Positions 36,304 through 43,775 of a stretch of 64,000 nt of DNA are shown here, one piece after another. The DNA lies in NCBI GenBank assembly GCA_965221035.1, contig OZ244860.1, positions 3,100,001-3,164,000 of the forward strand, given 5' to 3'. The position numbers and the translations under genes are program-made. The notes beneath the pieces are model-generated. The model saw nothing but the letters and a program-made list of their open reading frames with translations. It was not told the origin of the DNA and ran no database searches. Position 1 is the first letter of the stretch. The number at the start of each line of letters is the position of its first letter. Source of the DNA: UBA6522 sp965221035 (lineage in GTDB: Bacteria > Pseudomonadota > Gammaproteobacteria > Steroidobacterales > Rariloculaceae).

Positions 36304-37053
36304 ATGGGCTACAAACCGCGTATGGTGACCGCCGCCGTCGCGGGCGTCGTCCTGGCCTCGCTGGTGTCGGCGGACGCCCGCGCCCAGTTCGGCCGGCGCT
36401 GGCAGATCGAGCAGAACGAACCGCCGGCCACCGAGTTGATCGTCGCCCGATGGCGATACGGCACCAACGGCGCCATCGGCCACATGGGCTGGGCCCACAA
36501 CTACCCGAACTCGGACGAGAACTTCAACGAGTTCATCGACCAGTCCACGGGAATCGACATCCAGATACCTTCCTACCGCATCGTGGACCTGGGCAGCGAC
36601 GAAGTGTTCCTGTATCCGTTCGCCTATGTCTCCGAGCCTGGAGAAATGGAACTGACGGAGCGGGAGGTCGAGAACTTCAGGCAGTTCATTGATCGGGGCG
36701 GATTCGTGCTCATGGACGATTTCGACGGCCTGTGGCAACTGGAGACCATGCGGTCGCAGGTCGCCCGCGTCTTCCCCGACCGTCCCTTCATTCGGCTGGA
36801 ACCGGATCACCCGCTATTCAAGGCGCATTTCGACCTGTACGACCTGAACGGCATGTCGCCCTACGTGCCGGGCGGCAACATCACCTATTACGGCATCCTG
36901 AACGATGCCGGCGACGTGGTCATCGCCGCGGGCCACAACAACGACCTGGCGAACTTCTGGGATTGGTACGAACAGGCGCGGATGCCGCTGGAACCGGCCG
37001 CGGACGCGTTTCGCCTGGGCATCAACTTCGTGGTGTGGTCGATGACGCACTGA
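36304..37053 (+). CDS. DUF4159-domain exported protein
   Basis: A 249-residue protein with a signal peptide ending DARAQ and the DUF4159 pattern over almost its whole length: ELIVARWRYGTNGAIGHMGW, AHNYPNSDENFNEFIDQSTG, FLYPFAYVSEPGEMELTE, FRQFIDRGGFVLMDDFDG and LGINFVVWSMTH. The domain has a class-I-amidotransferase-like look (hence ThuA-like proposals). In other bacteria it is common near vWA, MoxR and DUF58 genes. Here it follows the sulfur amino-acid genes by 25 bp. Function unknown; periplasmic. Confidence 0.85.
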   Translation: MGYKPRMVTAAVAGVVLASLVSADARAQFGRRWQIEQNEPPATELIVARWRYGTNGAIGHMGWAHNYPNSDENFNEFIDQSTGIDIQIPSYRIVDLGSDEVFLYPFAYVSEPGEMELTEREVENFRQFIDRGGFVLMDDFDGLWQLETMRSQVARVFPDRPFIRLEPDHPLFKAHFDLYDLNGMSPYVPGGNITYYGILNDAGDVVIAAGHNNDLANFWDWYEQARMPLEPAADAFRLGINFVVWSMTH

Positions 37054-37117
37054 TGGATCGGGCGCGCGCTGCGAACGCCGCCACCACCTGCGGCGTGACG
37101 CGCAACCACCAGGCGCG

Positions 37118-38119
37118 CTACTTCAACCAGTCAGGCCCCGGCAGTCCCTTCGACGCGAGGAATTCCGGATTGTAGAGCTTGGACTCGTAACGCTGTCCGG
37201 AGTCGCACAGTACGGTCACGATGGTTTTCCCCGGGCCCACGGCCTTGGCCAGGCGGATGGCGCCGGCCACGTTGATGCCGCTGGAACCACCGAGCAGCAG
37301 CCCCTCTTCGCGCAGCAGGTCGAAGCACACCGGCAGCATCTCCTCGTCGGGAATGCGGAACGCGTCGTCGATCCTGGCGCCTTCCAGGTTGCCCGTCACC
37401 CGGCCCTGGCCGATTCCTTCGGAAATCGAGTCCCCTTCCGACGCCAGCTCGCCGGTCTTGATCCAGCTGTAGATCGCGGCCCCCATGGGATCGGCGGCGG
37501 CGGTGACGATGTTCGGATTCCTGCCCTTGAGAAACTCGCTGACACCCGCCAGCGTACCGCCGGTGCCGACCGCGCAGACGAAGCCATCCACCGTGCCGTC
37601 GGTCTGCTCCCAGATCTCCGGTCCCGTGCTCGCCTCGTGCCCTTCCCGGTTGGCGACGTTGTCCCATTGGTTGGCGTAGAGCACGCCGTGGGGTTCTGTG
37701 GCCTCAAGTTCCGCCGCCGTACGCGCAGCGATGTGGACGTAGTTGTCGGGGTTTCGATAGGGCACCGCGGGCACTTCCCGAAGTTCCGCGCCGCAGAGCC
37801 GCAACGCATCCTTCTTTTCCTGGCTCTGCGTGTCCGGCATGAGGATCAGCGTGCGATAGCCCCTGGAATTGCCGACCAGGGCCAGGCCGATTCCCGTGTT
37901 CCCGGCGGTGCCTTCCACGATCAGCCCGCCCGGCTCCAGGACGCCGCGACGCTCGGCGTCCAGCACCATGTACTTCGCGGCCCGGTCCTTCACGGATCCG
38001 CCGGGATTGAGGAACTCGGCCTTGCCGAGGATCGTGCAACCGGTCAGTTCGGAGGCCTTGCGAAGCTTGATCAGGGGCGTGTCGCCCACCGAATCCACGA
38101 ATCCGTCGCGAGTGTTCAT
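37118..38119 (-). CDS. cysK: Cysteine synthase (O-acetylserine sulfhydrylase), possibly cystathionine beta-synthase-like
   Basis: A 333-residue fold-type II PLP enzyme: VGDTPLIKLRKASELTGC, the PLP Lys in NPGGSVKDRAAKYM near residue 44, EGTAGNTGIGLALVG, VGTGGTLAGVSEFLKG and GGSSGINVAGAIRLA for phosphate binding. It makes cysteine from O-acetylserine and sulfide, though some relatives accept homocysteine. It lies convergent to the DUF4159 gene and next to two Cys/Met PLP enzymes, so the block may carry both directions of trans-sulfuration. Upstream, on the same strand, is a DUF4399 gene 73 bp away. Confidence 0.92.
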   Translation of the reverse strand: MNTRDGFVDSVGDTPLIKLRKASELTGCTILGKAEFLNPGGSVKDRAAKYMVLDAERRGVLEPGGLIVEGTAGNTGIGLALVGNSRGYRTLILMPDTQSQEKKDALRLCGAELREVPAVPYRNPDNYVHIAARTAAELEATEPHGVLYANQWDNVANREGHEASTGPEIWEQTDGTVDGFVCAVGTGGTLAGVSEFLKGRNPNIVTAAADPMGAAIYSWIKTGELASEGDSISEGIGQGRVTGNLEGARIDDAFRIPDEEMLPVCFDLLREEGLLLGGSSGINVAGAIRLAKAVGPGKTIVTVLCDSGQRYESKLYNPEFLASKGLPGPDWLK

Positions 38120-38192
38120 ACTTGTTGTTCCCAGGAATTACCGGCGGTCATCTCCGCGTCATCCGGATGAACGGGCCGACGCCCGCGCAGCG

Positions 38193-38642
38193 TTACTCGG
38201 TGACCGTGATGGTGATGACCTCGGAAACGACCGGAGGCAGGTGCGGTGTATGCAGATGGTCGCCCAGGACCAGTTGCAGCGTGTGTTCGCCGGGCTCCAG
38301 CGCGAGTTCCGCCTCGGTCTGCCCGAGACCGAAGTGAACGATCTGGTCCGTGGTGGGCAGCGGCAGGTTGAATGGCGGCATGTCATCTTCGCCCACGTTG
38401 ACGAGCACATGATGGTGGCCCGTGTCGGGGAATATGATCCCGGCCGGGGCCACGCCGATGCCGCGGAGTCCGAACCGCACCAGCACCGGGGAGGTGACGG
38501 TTTCCCCATCGGCAGGGGACTGGAAATAAACCTCGGCACCTTCCGGGGCCGGCGTGCGGGGCATCTCCGGGGGCGCTTCCTGCCCAAGAGCGGCTGAGCC
38601 TGAAGATAGAAGAAGTCCGGCGATAAGTGGTATGGTTCTCAT
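38193..38642 (-). CDS. DUF4399-domain exported protein
   Basis: The start at ATG 38642 has GGAA upstream and gives 149 residues with a signal peptide ending AALGQ. The domain signature is clear: VYFQSPADGETVTSPVLVRF, GLRGIGVAPAGI, DTGHHHVLVN and HTLQLVLGDHLHTPH. The His clusters (GHHHVLV, GDHLHTPH) suggest metal binding, as in other rod-shaped DUF4399 proteins. Function unknown. It is divergent from the large operon that begins at 38823, across 180 bp. Confidence 0.87.
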   Translation of the reverse strand: MRTIPLIAGLLLSSGSAALGQEAPPEMPRTPAPEGAEVYFQSPADGETVTSPVLVRFGLRGIGVAPAGIIFPDTGHHHVLVNVGEDDMPPFNLPLPTTDQIVHFGLGQTEAELALEPGEHTLQLVLGDHLHTPHLPPVVSEVITITVTE

Positions 38643-38822
38643 GAGTTGTTCCTTCAATCCGGTGATACAGGGGCGATCAATGGATGTTTCCTTGCGTGCC
38701 GTCAAGTTCATCGTCATCGAATAAGGGATTTTGGCACAATACGGGGAGAATGTGCGCGAAGTGAACTTCCGTCGTTTTCGGGGTTCTTAGCTGTATAGGC
38801 GTCATTCGGCAGGGAGAGGACC

Positions 38823-40100
38823 ATGCGTATCAGGAACATCACACTTGAGTGGTTGGTGGTTTGCGTGGGCGCTCTTTTCCTGATGGGCTGCGCCAGCCAG
38901 TCAAGCCAACAGACTCCGCCCAGCGGCGGGATGCCCTCACCGAGTGGCGGGATGCCTTCGCCCAGCGGCGGGATGCCTTCGCCCAGCGGCGGGATGCCTT
39001 CGCCCAGCGGCGGGATGCCTTCGCCCAGTGGCGGGATGCCCTCGCCCAGCGGTGGGATGCCCTCGCCCAGCGGTGGGATGCCTTCGCCGAGTGGCGGGAT
39101 GCCTTCACCGAGTGGTGGGATGCCTTCGCCGAGCGGAGGGATGCCTTCACCCAGCGGTGGATTGCCTTCGCCCAGTGGTGGGCTGCCTTCCCCCAGTGGC
39201 GGATTGCCCTCGCCCAGCGGTGGATCTGGTTTGCCGATGCCATCCGGCGGCGGCAGCCAGGGCAGTGACGGCAACCAGGGCGGTGGGAGTGGTGATTCGC
39301 CGATTTCGTCCGGCGGCGGCATTGGCGGCCAAGGAGGGTCCGCTGGATTGCCGAATCCGTCCGGTGGCGGCGGCCAGAGCGGTGCTGGAGATTCCTCCCA
39401 GGGTGGAAACGGCGACGGTGAGGGCGGCGACTCAAGCCAGGCGGGCGGTCAACAGGCCGGTGACGGCCAGGGCGGCCAGGGCGGCCAGGGCGGCCAGGAT
39501 GGCGATGGCGACGGCATGGGCGGCGATGGCCAGGAAGGCGATTCCCGCCAGGCAGGTGGTCAGCAAGCCGGCGACGGCGGACCGGGCGGCGATTCCGCGG
39601 GCGCCGGGGGTGAAGATTCCGCGGACGGCGGCGGGGGCGAGTGGCCTGACGGCGGCGCGGGCGGCACCGGCGCGACGGGCCGCGTATCCCAGGCGGAAGA
39701 TGTCTTCAACGAATCCCTGGAAGACTTTGACGAAATCATGGGCGCCGAACAGGAAGCCATCGCCCGAGGCGGGATCGGCTCGGCGGCGGACGAGGGATTC
39801 GGTGGCGCGGGTGGCCAGGGAGCGTCGGGTGGAGACGGATCCATCATGGGCGACGGCGCCGGCGGCGTGGCGACCGGCGGGTCCGCCGGCGGCAGCGAAG
39901 GCGGCTCGTCCGGACAGCGGCCGATTCTGGCGCGAGCCGAATTGCCCGAGGAAGCGCCTCCACCGGTTGAGGGATGCGAAGATACGGACAAGGTCGCCCG
40001 CCAGCTATGCGAGGCGGCGACCAAGGAGGAGGATCCGCTGCTGCGGGCGGCCCTCTGGAATGAATACAACGAGTACAAGAAAATAATTGCCCTGCGATAG
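38823..40100 (+). CDS. Lipoprotein with tandem SGGMPSP repeats and a Gly-rich body
   Basis: A 425-residue protein. The N-terminal helix ends in the lipobox LMGC (Cys23). Residues about 33-135 are 14 seven-residue repeats (11 of SGGMPSP, then three of SGGLPSP). Residues 135-290 are low-complexity Gly/Gln/Asp/Ser. A short structured part follows (SQAEDVFNESLEDFDEIMGA), then more Gly, and a conserved-looking C-terminus EGCEDTDKVARQLCEAATKE through NEYNEYKKI with two Cys. The layout suggests a membrane-anchored flexible tether that carries a small helical domain across the periplasm or outside. It is the first gene of the operon ending at 50952. No homologue recognised. Confidence 0.8.
   Translation: MRIRNITLEWLVVCVGALFLMGCASQSSQQTPPSGGMPSPSGGMPSPSGGMPSPSGGMPSPSGGMPSPSGGMPSPSGGMPSPSGGMPSPSGGMPSPSGGMPSPSGGMPSPSGGLPSPSGGLPSPSGGLPSPSGGSGLPMPSGGGSQGSDGNQGGGSGDSPISSGGGIGGQGGSAGLPNPSGGGGQSGAGDSSQGGNGDGEGGDSSQAGGQQAGDGQGGQGGQGGQDGDGDGMGGDGQEGDSRQAGGQQAGDGGPGGDSAGAGGEDSADGGGGEWPDGGAGGTGATGRVSQAEDVFNESLEDFDEIMGAEQEAIARGGIGSAADEGFGGAGGQGASGGDGSIMGDGAGGVATGGSAGGSEGGSSGQRPILARAELPEEAPPPVEGCEDTDKVARQLCEAATKEEDPLLRAALWNEYNEYKKIIALR
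38920..39222. repeat. 21-bp tandem repeat array, about 14 units
   Basis: Units of the form GGGATGCCTTCGCCCAGCGGC repeat head to tail with third-position differences, and the last three change ATG to TTG or CTG. They encode the SGGMPSP repeats of the first lipoprotein. The unit is in frame, so copy-number change would alter tether length without a frameshift. Confidence 0.9.
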
Positions 40101-40111
40101 GTGCGGTAGCC

Positions 40112-41473
40112 ATGAGAAGAATTTCGATTTTTGTTCTGGGCGTCGGGTTGCTTGCGGGGTGCAGCAGCAACCAGGTGCTCATACCCCATACCGTCCAGCT
40201 GGTTGCGGAGACCGAAACCGTTCCGGAAGACGAGCTGCTTGATGTCGGCGTGGTGGTGTTCGACCCTGGCGTGCCGGAAGGAGAGATCGAGAAGGAAATA
40301 CTCGAGGAGTTGCTGGACGACGGCACCTTTGTCCACATCCGGCGTGCCGAAGCGCGCTACATGGCCGTGCACCTTCGAGACACGTTGCAGAACAGCGGTC
40401 ACTGGGGCGCCGTCTGGGCCACGCCGGGAGAATCCACGGCGGCGGACATCAATGTCACGGCCGAGATCCTGCACTCGGACGGCAGCCAGTTGCGGTTGAG
40501 GGTTCGGGCAGTCGATTCCACCGGTGAGGTCTGGGTGGATGACGATTACTTCATGGAAACGGCGGCCGGATCGTTCAACCGCCAGCAGTACCCGGATCTG
40601 GACCCCTACCAGGATGTCTTCAACGGAATCGCGAACGATCTCGCAGCGGCGAAGGGCGGCCTGACGTCTGCCGAGAAGCGCAATATCAGGACGGTTTCCC
40701 AACTGCGATTCGCAGGCGAGCTGAGCCCGGAAGCGTTCAGCGATTACGTGACCCAATCCCGCGATGGGCGATACTCGCTGAGCCGGTTGCCGGCCGAGGA
40801 CGATCCTCAGTTCGAGCGAACGCAGCTGGTTCGTGATCGCGAGCACCTGTTCGTCGAGACGCTCAACGAACACTACGTGGATTTCTACCAGAACTCGCTT
40901 GAGCCGTACCACGGCTGGAGGGAATTCGCCCGCGAGGAGTCGATCGCGATTCGGGAGCTGGAACAGTCGAGCCGTTGGCGCACGGGCCTGGGAGTGGCCG
41001 GCATCCTTGCCTCGGTGGTCTACGGCGTCAACAGCGACGGCGACTTCGCCGACCGCGTGGTGCGCGACTCGATCATGTACATGAGCGTGGAAATGCTGCA
41101 GAGCGGCAGGCTGCGCCGGCAGGAGAAACAGCTGCACAGTTCGGCCCTCGAGGAGCTCTCGGTGGGCTTCGACGAGGAAGTCAAGCCCATGGTGGTGGAG
41201 ATCGAGGGCGTTCAACACCGGTTCACGGGAACCGCGCAAGTCCAGTACGAAGACTGGCGCGAGCTTCTGCGCCAGATCTATGTGGAGGAAACGGGTTTGG
41301 GCGTTGTCGATATCTACACCGAGGCGTTACCGGAAGAAGTGGCGTTGCCGGAAGAGCTGGAAGTACTGGAAGAGCTGGAAGAGCTGGAAGAGCTGGAAGA
41401 ACTGGGAGAGCCGGTAGAACTGGAAGAACCGGTAGAAACCGCGGCGCAAGAATCCGAACCGGAGACGGATTGA
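40112..41473 (+). CDS. Lipoprotein with acidic EEL-repeat C-terminus, function unknown
   Basis: A 453-residue protein with signal peptide and lipobox LLAGC (Cys17). Residues 25-200 look alpha/beta (LLDVGVVVFDPGVPEGE, ARYMAVHLRDTLQNSGHWGA, DINVTAEILHSDGSQLRLRV), somewhat like the secretin/lipoprotein folds of envelope machines. Residues 200-385 are helical, including a hydrophobic stretch TGLGVAGILASVVYGVNS. The last 40 residues are repeats of EEL (EELEELEELEELGEP). It starts 11 bp after the first lipoprotein and its TGA overlaps the TTG start of the kinase. No family recognised. Confidence 0.8.
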   Translation: MRRISIFVLGVGLLAGCSSNQVLIPHTVQLVAETETVPEDELLDVGVVVFDPGVPEGEIEKEILEELLDDGTFVHIRRAEARYMAVHLRDTLQNSGHWGAVWATPGESTAADINVTAEILHSDGSQLRLRVRAVDSTGEVWVDDDYFMETAAGSFNRQQYPDLDPYQDVFNGIANDLAAAKGGLTSAEKRNIRTVSQLRFAGELSPEAFSDYVTQSRDGRYSLSRLPAEDDPQFERTQLVRDREHLFVETLNEHYVDFYQNSLEPYHGWREFAREESIAIRELEQSSRWRTGLGVAGILASVVYGVNSDGDFADRVVRDSIMYMSVEMLQSGRLRRQEKQLHSSALEELSVGFDEEVKPMVVEIEGVQHRFTGTAQVQYEDWRELLRQIYVEETGLGVVDIYTEALPEEVALPEELEVLEELEELEELEELGEPVELEEPVETAAQESEPETD

Positions 41474-42246
41474 ACCTCGGCAGGCTGCTCGGACAAGGCG
41501 GGACATCCCGGGTTCACCAGGCCACCGCGGCCGATGGCAGGCAGGTCGCCGTCAAGCTGCCGCGCACCGGTGCACCGCCCGCCGCCGGCGCCTTGATTCG
41601 CCGGGAGTTCGAATTCCTGAGCGCGATTTCCCATCCCAATGTCGTTGCCGTATCGGGCCTGGTCCGAATTCCTCGCCCGGGACCCGGTTCCGGGGAGGAC
41701 CCCGGGATCGTGATGGAGTACCTGTGCGGTGGCGACCTGGTGTCGCTGACGGGCGGTCCACCATGCCGTTGGATACCCTTGGCGGCCCAGGTGGCGCGGG
41801 CCGTGGAAGACCTTCATGGCGCCGGGATCGTCCATCGGGACCTGAAGCCGCGCAACGTGCTGCTGGGTCCGGGAGATGAGCCCCGCGTGACCGATTTCGC
41901 GCTGGCCGCGCGTGCCGGCGGCGCCGTACCCCGAGGTGGCGGCACGGCGGCCTATTGCCGAGGCGGACGACTCGATGAGTACGATGCGGCCGACGACGTC
42001 TACGCCCTGGCCGTGTCGGTCTACGAACTCTGGTTCGGCGCCTTGCCGTTCGGCCGGCACCCGACGGCGCGGGAACGGGACCATTGGCGCGGCATTCCCC
42101 AGTGGGCAGCACCGGTTCCGGGCCTGCGGGGCATGCGCCGGTTGGCCGAAACCCTGGCGGACTTGCTGGCGCAGCTTCCGGTGGCGCTTTCGGCGGGCGT
42201 CCGGCCCTTGCGCCATGCTTTAGAATCAGTGGTCGTGGACCAATAG
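41470..42246 (+). CDS. Small eukaryotic-type Ser/Thr protein kinase
   Basis: A TTG start at 41470 overlaps the upstream stop (TTGA), with GGAG five bases before it; 258 residues, kinase domain only. Motifs: Gly-loop LLGQGGTSRVHQA (8-18), VAVK with Lys29, catalytic loop HRDLKPRN (Asp124, Lys126, Asn129), and DFA in place of DFG (Asp142-Phe-Ala144). The activation segment then reads GGTAAYCRG, with no standard APE, and DVYALAVSVYELWFGALPF is the helix F region. Catalytic residues are therefore kept, but the DFG Gly and APE are altered. No transmembrane segment: cytosolic. Two FHA-bearing proteins in the same operon are the obvious phospho-readers. Confidence 0.88.
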   Translation: MNLGRLLGQGGTSRVHQATAADGRQVAVKLPRTGAPPAAGALIRREFEFLSAISHPNVVAVSGLVRIPRPGPGSGEDPGIVMEYLCGGDLVSLTGGPPCRWIPLAAQVARAVEDLHGAGIVHRDLKPRNVLLGPGDEPRVTDFALAARAGGAVPRGGGTAAYCRGGRLDEYDAADDVYALAVSVYELWFGALPFGRHPTARERDHWRGIPQWAAPVPGLRGMRRLAETLADLLAQLPVALSAGVRPLRHALESVVVDQ

Positions 42247-42257
42247 GGGCGGATCCG

Positions 42258-43775
42258 TTGGCGGCGTCAGAAACAGGCAATCCGGGGCATGACGAGACCA
42301 TCGTCCCGGTCAAACCCGCTTTCAGGAAGACCGGTGCGGTCGCCGGGCACCCCGCACCGAAACCCGGCAACTCCCTGGCCGCGCGGCTTGCGGCGCTGGC
42401 CGCACTGGTCGCGGCGGCCGCGGCGGTCTTCGTCGTGTTGCCGCGTTGGGTGGACGGGCAGCAGGAAGCGCAACCGGTTGCGGAGGCGCCACCGCCGCCC
42501 GAGCCACCCGAAGACCAGGGTCCGGTCTACACCGAGGCCGAAATGGAAGCGTTTCGGACGGAGGCCGACGGTTTGCTGGCCCGCCTGCTGAACCAGCAGT
42601 CGCAGCTGGACCGGCGATCGGCGTCCGAGTGGGGAGGCGATGAGTATCTGACCTATCTGGAGTTGTCCCGGACCGGTGACGATGCCTATCTCGCCGACGC
42701 CCACTACGACTCCGTGGATGCCTATGGCGAGGCACTGGACCTGGGGGAGGTGCTGCTGGAACGCTCCGCGGGACTCATCGACGCGGCACTCGAGGCGGCC
42801 CGCGCGGCACTTGAGGCAGGCAATTCCGAAGTGGCCGAAGAGCAGTTCGCCCTGGTGCTGCGGATCGAGCCGGAAAACGCTGCCGCCACGGCCGGCATTC
42901 TCCGGGCGCGGAATCTCGCGCAAGTCGTGGCCCTGATGCGGGAGGGCAACGACTTGGAACGATCCGGCGATCTGGAGGATGCGGCGCGCGCCTATCGCGA
43001 GGCGGTGGCGCTCGACGGGCTCTGGGCACCGGCCCGAACGGCGCTCGATACACTTCAGTCACGCATGACGGACATGCGATTCGACGCGCTGATGTCCGAC
43101 GGCCTGAACGCCATGGCCGCGGAGGAATTCGCGGACGCCCAGGAGCTGTTCACCCGCGCGCTCGCGCTGCGCCCGGATTCCCAGGATGCGCTGAACGCCC
43201 GTCTGCAGGCCGAACAGGGCCGCCACCTGGAGCAGATCGCATTGGTCGAGGCCCGTGGTCTGGCGTTCGAGCTGCGGGAACGCTGGCAGGACGCGGTAGA
43301 CCAGTATCGCAGCGCCCTGGAGACCGACTCCACATTGGCGTTTGCCCAGGAGGGGTTGGCGAGGGCCACATACCGGGTGGACCTGGACCTGAAGCTGAAC
43401 AACCTCATCGACAACCCGGATCTGCTGTTCGACGACAACATCCTGCGCGATGCGCAAATGCTGGTGGCCGAAGCCGAGGCGGCGACTCCGGCAGGTCCCC
43501 GGCTCGGCGAGCAGGTGGAGTCGCTTCAGACGCTCCTGCGGTTGGCCGCGACGCCGTTGCCGGTGCGGTTGGTGTCCGACGAATTGACCGAAGTGACGCT
43601 GTATCGCGTGGGCCGTCTCGGGCAGTTCCAGGTCCGGGATGTGGAGCTTCGACCGGGCGCGTACACCGCGGTCGGCAGCCGGCCCGGTTACCGGGACGTT
43701 CGCGCGACGTTTACCGTGCTGCCGGGTCAGCCGCTGGACCCCATCCGGGTGGAGTGCGTGGAGCCCATCCGATGA
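42258..43775 (+). CDS. Membrane-anchored TPR protein with a C-terminal PEGA-like domain
   Basis: TTG at 42258, with AGGGGCGG before it, gives 505 residues. A cytosolic N-terminus of about 40 residues is followed by a transmembrane helix (about 40-62, ending VFVVLPRWVDG), then a periplasmic part. This begins with a Pro/Glu linker, and TPR-like helices follow (EEQFALVLRIEPENAAATAG, DLEDAARAYREAVALDG, EFADAQELFTRALALRPDSQ, RWQDAVDQYRSALETDS). The last 70 residues are a small beta domain with the look of PEGA (LYRVGRLGQFQVRDVELRPG, then YTAVGSRPGYRDVR). Its stop overlaps the next ATG (ATGA). Likely an assembly scaffold. Confidence 0.85.
   Translation: MAASETGNPGHDETIVPVKPAFRKTGAVAGHPAPKPGNSLAARLAALAALVAAAAAVFVVLPRWVDGQQEAQPVAEAPPPPEPPEDQGPVYTEAEMEAFRTEADGLLARLLNQQSQLDRRSASEWGGDEYLTYLELSRTGDDAYLADAHYDSVDAYGEALDLGEVLLERSAGLIDAALEAARAALEAGNSEVAEEQFALVLRIEPENAAATAGILRARNLAQVVALMREGNDLERSGDLEDAARAYREAVALDGLWAPARTALDTLQSRMTDMRFDALMSDGLNAMAAEEFADAQELFTRALALRPDSQDALNARLQAEQGRHLEQIALVEARGLAFELRERWQDAVDQYRSALETDSTLAFAQEGLARATYRVDLDLKLNNLIDNPDLLFDDNILRDAQMLVAEAEAATPAGPRLGEQVESLQTLLRLAATPLPVRLVSDELTEVTLYRVGRLGQFQVRDVELRPGAYTAVGSRPGYRDVRATFTVLPGQPLDPIRVECVEPIR

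Noticed and set aside
33066..36305. A 1079-codon open frame on the minus strand, antisense to the PLP enzyme, MOSC and second PLP enzyme genes.
   Set aside because: The three plus-strand genes are well recognised with family motifs and ribosome sites. Long antisense frames are common in high-GC DNA, and the translation has no recognisable domain.
38920..39222. Regular 21-bp repeats considered as a CRISPR array.
   Set aside because: Units are head to tail without spacers, are in frame with a lipoprotein gene and encode a clear peptide repeat.
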